Below are positions 4,727 through 5,758 of a stretch of 5,758 bases of DNA, in pieces. The stretch comes from Thermoleophilia bacterium (GTDB lineage Bacteria; Actinomycetota; Thermoleophilia; Gaiellales; Gaiellaceae). Made by a program: the position numbers and the translations under genes. A model generated the notes under the pieces. The model was not told the origin of the DNA, did no database searches, and saw only the letters and a list, made by a program, of their open reading frames with translations. Where the stretch lies: NCBI GenBank assembly GCA_029858755.1, contig JAOUEK010000151.1:1-5758 (forward strand), given 5' to 3'. The stretch's first letter is position 1. Each line of letters starts with the position of its first letter.

Positions 4727-5691
4727 TCCCGAGGCTCCTCCGTCTCGTGCGCCTCGGCTGCGTGCCCGGTGAGTGCGAGGAAGACGTCGTCGAGCGTCGG
4801 GCGGCGCAGGGCGATGTCGTCGACCGCGGTGCCCGCGTCGTCGAGGAGGCGGACGGCCTCGGCGATCGCCCCGCCTCGCCCGCGGACGGGGACACGCACG
4901 AGCCCGTCGTCGAAGGTCGGCTCGCCGGCGGCGATGCCTGCGAGCGCGGCGGCAGCGGCGTGCGCCTGCGCCGGATCGACGAGATGAACCTCCAGGCGGT
5001 CGCCGCCGACGTCCGCCTTCAGGTCGTCCGGCGTCCCCTCGGCGATCACCTTGCCGTGGTCGATCACGGCGAGCCGGTCGGCGAGCCGGTCGGCCTCGTC
5101 GAGGTACTGCGTGGTGAGCAGGACGGTCGTGCCGTCGCCGACGAGCGCCTCGATCGCCTCCCACAGGGCGAGGCGGCTGCGCAGATCGAGGCCCGTGGTC
5201 GGCTCGTCGAGGAAGAGCACGGGCGGCCGCGCGACGAGCGCGGCGGCGAGGTCGAGTCGGCGGCGCATGCCCCCCGAGTAGGTGCGTACGAGCCGGTCGC
5301 CGGCTTCCACGAGGTCGAAGGCCTCGAGCAGCTCCCGCGACCGCCCCCGGGCCGCGCGGCGCCCGAGGTGGTAGAGGCGGCCGACCATCTCCAGGTTCTC
5401 GAACCCGGTCAGGTTCTCGTCCACGGCGGCGTACTGGCCGGCGAGACCGATGCGCTCCCGCAGCAGAGGCGCCTCCCGCACGACGTCGAGCCCCGCCACG
5501 CGCGCCTCGCCGCTGTCGGGCCGGAGCAGCGTCGTCAGGATCCGCACCGCCGTCGTCTTGCCGGCGCCGTTCGGCCCCAGCAGGCCGAAGACGCTCGCAA
5601 CAGGAACGGCGAGGTCGATCCCGGCGAGCGCCTCGACGGGGCCGTACCGCTTGCGCAGAGCCGACGTCTCGATCACCGCGTCACCGGGCAC
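4723..5691 (-). CDS. ABC exporter ATP-binding protein (DrrA-like)
   Basis: This encodes 322 residues from the chosen GTG at 5691, the ATP-hydrolysing subunit of a DrrA-type drug or lipid exporter. Motifs in order are Walker A GPNGAGKT (39-46), Q-loop around Q86 (AGQYAAVDENLTG), signature YSGGMRRRLDLA (138-149), Walker B VLFLDEP (158-164) and D-loop TGLD. The switch position is TTQYLDEAD (193-201), with Gln where most ABC proteins have His, a normal DrrA-subfamily feature. A C-terminal regulatory region (about 230-310) ends LRRPTLDDVFLALTG, also DrrA-typical. Start choices are GTG at 5718, 5691 or 5674-5676, none with a Shine-Dalgarno site; 5691 is preferred because a TANNNT box lies exactly 6 bases before it, as in leaderless transcripts. 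It overlaps the permease by 4 bp, so the pair is translationally coupled. Confidence 0.93.
   Translation of the reverse strand: MPGDAVIETSALRKRYGPVEALAGIDLAVPVASVFGLLGPNGAGKTTAVRILTTLLRPDSGEARVAGLDVVREAPLLRERIGLAGQYAAVDENLTGFENLEMVGRLYHLGRRAARGRSRELLEAFDLVEAGDRLVRTYSGGMRRRLDLAAALVARPPVLFLDEPTTGLDLRSRLALWEAIEALVGDGTTVLLTTQYLDEADRLADRLAVIDHGKVIAEGTPDDLKADVGGDRLEVHLVDPAQAHAAAAALAGIAAGEPTFDDGLVRVPVRGRGGAIAEAVRLLDDAGTAVDDIALRRPTLDDVFLALTGHAAEAHETEEPRE
4735..4740 (-). promoter_or_regulatory. Ribosome binding site of the permease, inside the ATPase gene
   Basis: GAGGAG on the minus strand ends 8 bases before the permease ATG at 4726. Together with the ATGA overlap it fixes that start. Confidence 0.7.
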
Positions 5692-5697
5692 GCGGGC

Positions 5698-5703
5698 ACG
5701 GTA
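5698..5703 (-). promoter_or_regulatory. Possible -10 box for a leaderless ATPase transcript
   Basis: On the minus strand TACCGT (TANNNT) is followed by six bases and then the GTG at 5691, which would put the start codon at +1. No clear -35 is present and the match is short. Confidence 0.35.
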
Positions 5704-5758
5704 GCCGAGCGCGCGCACGCAGCCCGCAGTCGGTGGGGCCCCGGGAAGCCGGCAGCGC

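Noticed and set aside
2589..4895. A 768-codon open frame on the minus strand
   Set aside because: It crosses the tRNA gene and runs out of frame through the permease and ATPase. Its product is arginine-rich low-complexity sequence, a usual artefact of very high GC.
3956..5691. A biosynthetic gene cluster or self-resistance island around the exporter
   Set aside because: No biosynthetic gene is visible in the window; DrrAB-type pairs are common housekeeping-like exporters.

Overview
This is a very GC-rich window (60-base samples counted by hand run from about 63% to 82% GC). The genes are GTG- or ATG-started, and the one tRNA has no encoded CCA. Together these point to a high-GC Gram-positive bacterium, most likely an actinobacterium. 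A deeper branch such as Thermoleophilia is possible, but that is a guess from protein style and not shown here.

Layout, left to right. Positions 1-303 hold no gene I can support. On the minus strand, 304-1554 carries a two-gene unit: an endonuclease V homologue (873-1554), followed 8 bp later by a lipoprotein of the YbhB/YbcL (PEBP) family (304-864). The endonuclease V reading frame is broken near position 1422, and its sequence lacks two of the three catalytic acidic residues, so it is called a pseudogene or degenerate paralogue. Diverging from it, 1617-2408 (+) encodes a stand-alone CheR-type methyltransferase with no chemotaxis genes beside it.

The most interesting part is 2646-3896. An intact tRNA-Arg(CCT) lies at 3825-3896 on the minus strand. 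Its 3' 46 bases (3825-3870) are repeated at 2646-2691 in the same orientation with a single mismatch. This is the footprint left when an element integrates into the anticodon-loop/3' half of a tRNA gene. The roughly 1.18 kb between the repeats has no integrase. It holds only about 340 bp of hairpin-rich non-coding DNA and one gene (3033-3689, +), which encodes a secreted protein of a beta-sandwich type and has visibly lower GC than its neighbours. I read it as a minimal tRNA-targeted cassette or the remnant of a larger island.

On the far side of the tRNA, 3956-5691 on the minus strand encodes a DrrA/DrrB-type ABC exporter: an ATPase (4723-5691) and an ABC-2 permease (3956-4726) that overlap by 4 bp (ATGA) and are surely co-translated. 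The ATPase may be read from a leaderless transcript. The exporter, the tRNA and the methyltransferase have no evident functional link; they look like an ordinary chromosomal backbone with the cassette inserted in it.
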